A DNA stretch of 64,000 bases from Clostridium sp. LS. Its GTDB lineage: Bacteria > Bacillota > Clostridia > Clostridiales > Clostridiaceae. The DNA lies in NCBI RefSeq assembly GCF_002760435.1, contig NZ_AUUU01000046.1, positions 1 to 64,000 on the forward strand. The letters run 5' to 3'. This document shows, piece after piece, positions 61,854 to 64,000 of this stretch; position 1 is the stretch's first letter, and every line of letters starts with the position of its first letter. Both the position numbers and the translations under genes were made by a program. Below the pieces are notes generated by a model. It made no database searches. It saw only the letters and a list, made by a program, of their open reading frames with translations, and was not told where the DNA came from.

Positions 61854-63919
61854 CTTATCGCCTCACTAATATACTTTGGTATAACTAATTCAAAAGATTC
61901 CTTATCTGCGGATTCTTGCTCTTTATAATTCTCTGATATTGTATATGCTAACTCCTGTGCAACTACACCTTTTTTTATTGATTTTAAATATCTTCCTGCT
62001 ATAATATGAATTATTTTATCCTTAGTTTTAAGATTACTTTTATCTAAAGCTACACAAATTTCATCTTTATATGCACCCTCATTTAAGATATTTATAAAGT
62101 AATCAATATCTTTATTTTGTTCTAATCCCTCCATTAATAATTCTATCTCACTAGAATTACTTACAGAATCTGTAAGTAATTCTTTGATTGTCGGGTTACA
62201 TAATATTAAATCATACTCAAAAGTGCAACCTATATACTTTTCTTGAGAATACACTCTTATAACATCTTCTCCATTTCTTCCACAGTACTTATCTACAACA
62301 TTATTAGAACAAGGATTATAATCATATTTATCTTTTTCACAGTCAATAGCAATAGGCAAACACACTTCCCATTTACTATTTTTCTCTTTTTTCTTTCTTG
62401 ATGGATCTAAATCCGTTATGCAGGCTACTTTTTTCTTTATCGCATAATTGCTTTTAGATGTATCAAATAATTTTAGAAAATGGTCAAAATATTTTCCACC
62501 AATATTAATTATTGAAACATGTGCATCTGTTAAGTCACAATCTGATATCTTGGCAAACTCTGGTACAAGTAATTGTTCTGCTATCCCCTCTACAAAAATT
62601 AAACTCTTAGCAAAAAACATATCTGCTTTTGTCACATCTATAAACCTTTGAACATAGTTTTTAGATATTTTATCTTCTTTTGTATCTGTAAATACTTTAC
62701 CTGGATAAGCTACTTTCACTTCATCATTATCTTTATACAACACAATAATATCATCCAAATTAACAGCTGCTGCAATATTAGGTGAATGAGATGTAATAAA
62801 AATTTGGCGTACTTCTGTTTCCTTATTTTCATTTAAGAATTTTAAAAACTTATATTGCATATTAGGGTGCAAATGTGCTTCTGGTTCTTCTATTGCAAGC
62901 ATAGAAAACACTTTAGCATTAGTACCTAAATACTCTCCTGAAGCATTTTTCTGCATTCGAGCAAGCAGTAATGAAATATAAATTAGATTATTATATCCCA
63001 ATCCATTTTGATTTGCAGGTAGCTTTATTCCAGTTTCATTTTCAACTATCAATTTAAGAGCCGAATAAAGTTCAGTATCAAGAATTCTACCTTCAAATGA
63101 TGGTGTTAGTTTTTCAAACGAAGCTCCTGTTTCCTCTGCATATTTAAGCATATGCTTTTTTCCTGCACTCATCCTATTTTCAAGCGAATTAATAAGAATT
63201 TTTGCATTCTTAGAAAATTCTTTTTTTCTTTCGATAATCACATCTCTTTTTTCATTGTCCTTTAATTTCTCATCTATTTTCACTTCATAATCTATAAAGA
63301 AATCTATAACCTCTTTAAGTAAGGAATTCTTTCCTGTAAACATATCCCTTTCTACATCTCTTATTGCTGTTAGAAATTGAAAATCAAATTTTTTTAGTGT
63401 TTCTCCATCTATAACATTTTTATGTTCAGGATTTCCTACATAAATTTTATACGTATATTTTCTTAGACAATTATAATCAATTTCATACCAATAATCATTG
63501 ACATCATCACTTTTAATGTTTTCAATAATATTTTTATAATCATCAATTTCTTTTTCTGGAAGAAAAAACTCATATGTAATTAAAGCTTCATATGGCTTTT
63601 CAATCTTCGTAAGCCATGTTGATACTGTTACTAAATCATCTGAATAATCTTCTTCATTTTGAGATTCAACAAGTTTTGCTGTTATTGTTATTTTGGGTGG
63701 ATTACTTTTTAGCTCCTCAATCGATATATTTTTACTAAAATCATCTATACATAATCTCTTATTCTTCTCACTGTCAAACAATAATTCTAATGCTTTTATG
63801 ACAGTAGTTTTCCCTGAATTATTGTGCCCTATTATTACATTAGTACCTTCAGTAAAAAGGATTTTAGTTGAATCTTTAAATCCCCTGAAATTAGTCAATT
63901 TTAATTCTGAAATATACAT
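61832..63919 (-). CDS. gajA: OLD-family ATP-dependent endonuclease, Gabija GajA
   Basis: 695 residues. N-terminal ABC-type ATPase: LKLTNFRGFKDSTKILFTEG, Walker A GHNNSGKTTVIKALELLF; the signature and Walker B region have MLAIEEPEAHLHPNMQYKFL and FITSHSPNIAAAVNLD. The C-terminal TOPRIM nuclease has LIFVEGIAEQLLVPEFA and CITDLDPSRKKK. GajA nicks phage DNA when nucleotide levels fall, as known for the family. It is somewhat longer than the prototype (about 580 residues). GAGGGG precedes the ATG. Confidence 0.87.
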   Translation of the reverse strand: MYISELKLTNFRGFKDSTKILFTEGTNVIIGHNNSGKTTVIKALELLFDSEKNKRLCIDDFSKNISIEELKSNPPKITITAKLVESQNEEDYSDDLVTVSTWLTKIEKPYEALITYEFFLPEKEIDDYKNIIENIKSDDVNDYWYEIDYNCLRKYTYKIYVGNPEHKNVIDGETLKKFDFQFLTAIRDVERDMFTGKNSLLKEVIDFFIDYEVKIDEKLKDNEKRDVIIERKKEFSKNAKILINSLENRMSAGKKHMLKYAEETGASFEKLTPSFEGRILDTELYSALKLIVENETGIKLPANQNGLGYNNLIYISLLLARMQKNASGEYLGTNAKVFSMLAIEEPEAHLHPNMQYKFLKFLNENKETEVRQIFITSHSPNIAAAVNLDDIIVLYKDNDEVKVAYPGKVFTDTKEDKISKNYVQRFIDVTKADMFFAKSLIFVEGIAEQLLVPEFAKISDCDLTDAHVSIINIGGKYFDHFLKLFDTSKSNYAIKKKVACITDLDPSRKKKEKNSKWEVCLPIAIDCEKDKYDYNPCSNNVVDKYCGRNGEDVIRVYSQEKYIGCTFEYDLILCNPTIKELLTDSVSNSSEIELLMEGLEQNKDIDYFINILNEGAYKDEICVALDKSNLKTKDKIIHIIAGRYLKSIKKGVVAQELAYTISENYKEQESADKESFELVIPKYISEAIRWISLQH

Positions 63920-63938
63920 TTAATTCCCCTCATTTTCT

Positions 63939-63998
63939 TTATATCTTTTCAAACACCTTCTGCCTCTTAAGCTCTTTTAGCATCCCCTCAACTAATTC
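63939..63998 (-). CDS. C-terminal end of an unidentified gene, partial
   Basis: The only open minus-strand frame at the window edge ends ELVEGMLKELKRQKVFEKI before a TAA 20 bases upstream of gajA. The short spacing suggests the same operon as Gabija. Too little is present to name it. Confidence 0.4.
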   Translation of the reverse strand, partial: ELVEGMLKELKRQKVFEKI

Positions 63999-64000
63999 TG

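Overview
The window is low-GC DNA with Gram-positive gene signals: strong GGAGG ribosome-binding sites, U-tailed hairpin terminators, a Csp/SpoIID-like sporulation-type protease, DUF1659/DUF2922 and AbrB/SpoVT-like proteins. Together these point to a mesophilic Clostridium, probably of the solventogenic group. The species cannot be fixed from sequence reading alone. No rRNA, tRNA or CRISPR array was seen.

Layout. 1-11.6 kb is gene-poor and accessory. It carries three related copies of a long, heavily structured, apparently non-coding element (A about 510-1530 minus, B about 8395-9850 plus, C about 11172-11570 plus, truncated). It also has small unassigned genes, a three-domain S8 protease/SpoIID-like/peptidoglycan-binding protein flanked by two paralogous small exported proteins, an iteron-like repeat tract, and an ATP-binding regulator gene cut off by RNA copy C. 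11.6-21.8 kb is a complete urea module on the minus strand: urtABCDE (ABC urea uptake), then ureABC (urease) and ureEFGD (nickel insertion). 22-27 kb holds a hybrid histidine kinase/HPt with an AraC-type response regulator, and a divergent receiver-kinase.

27.2-39.4 kb (minus) looks like a second nitrogen-scavenging module: a ureohydrolase (agmatinase/guanidinobutyrase family), two NitT/TauT binding proteins, permease and ATPase, tandem NifI1/NifI2-like PII proteins, a PucR-type regulator, class III aminotransferase, iron alcohol dehydrogenase, cyclase-family hydrolase and aldehyde dehydrogenase. The simplest reading is uptake of a guanidino compound, release of urea (which feeds the neighbouring urease), and degradation of the amino-acid remainder through a semialdehyde. 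Three leaders (urtA, the first PII gene and the second binding protein) carry hairpins with A1/G4 hexaloops overlapping terminators, the hallmark of ANTAR antitermination. Two 17-bp TTGTGC-N5-GCACAA palindromes precede the ureohydrolase and PII units.

39.6-40.2 kb has the DUF1659/DUF2922 pair. 40.2-48.95 kb is a prophage remnant with antirepressor, AbrB-like protein, DnaC/DnaD-type replication genes with candidate origin iterons, a Cro/CI-like switch and a recombinase of 926 residues. That protein fuses a complete large serine recombinase to a complete tyrosine integrase in one reading frame, which is very unusual. 49-54 kb has a DinG-like helicase with a structured upstream region, a sigma-like protein, and an XRE/ImmA pair behind GAAC-N4-GTTC operators.

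54-59.4 kb holds an HD-GYP protein, a chemoreceptor, a sensor-less histidine kinase, an XRE regulator, and a FimB-size tyrosine recombinase. The recombinase is preceded by a 186-bp segment bounded by perfect 19-bp inverted repeats with an outward-facing promoter inside, a candidate phase-variation switch. 59.4-64 kb has a decayed nuclease-like gene and a Gabija-type anti-phage operon (gajA-gajB), with the tail of one more gene at the edge.

The most promising undescribed items are the repeated large structured RNA element, the serine-tyrosine recombinase fusion, the invertible promoter, and the antitermination network over the urea/guanidino nitrogen genes.
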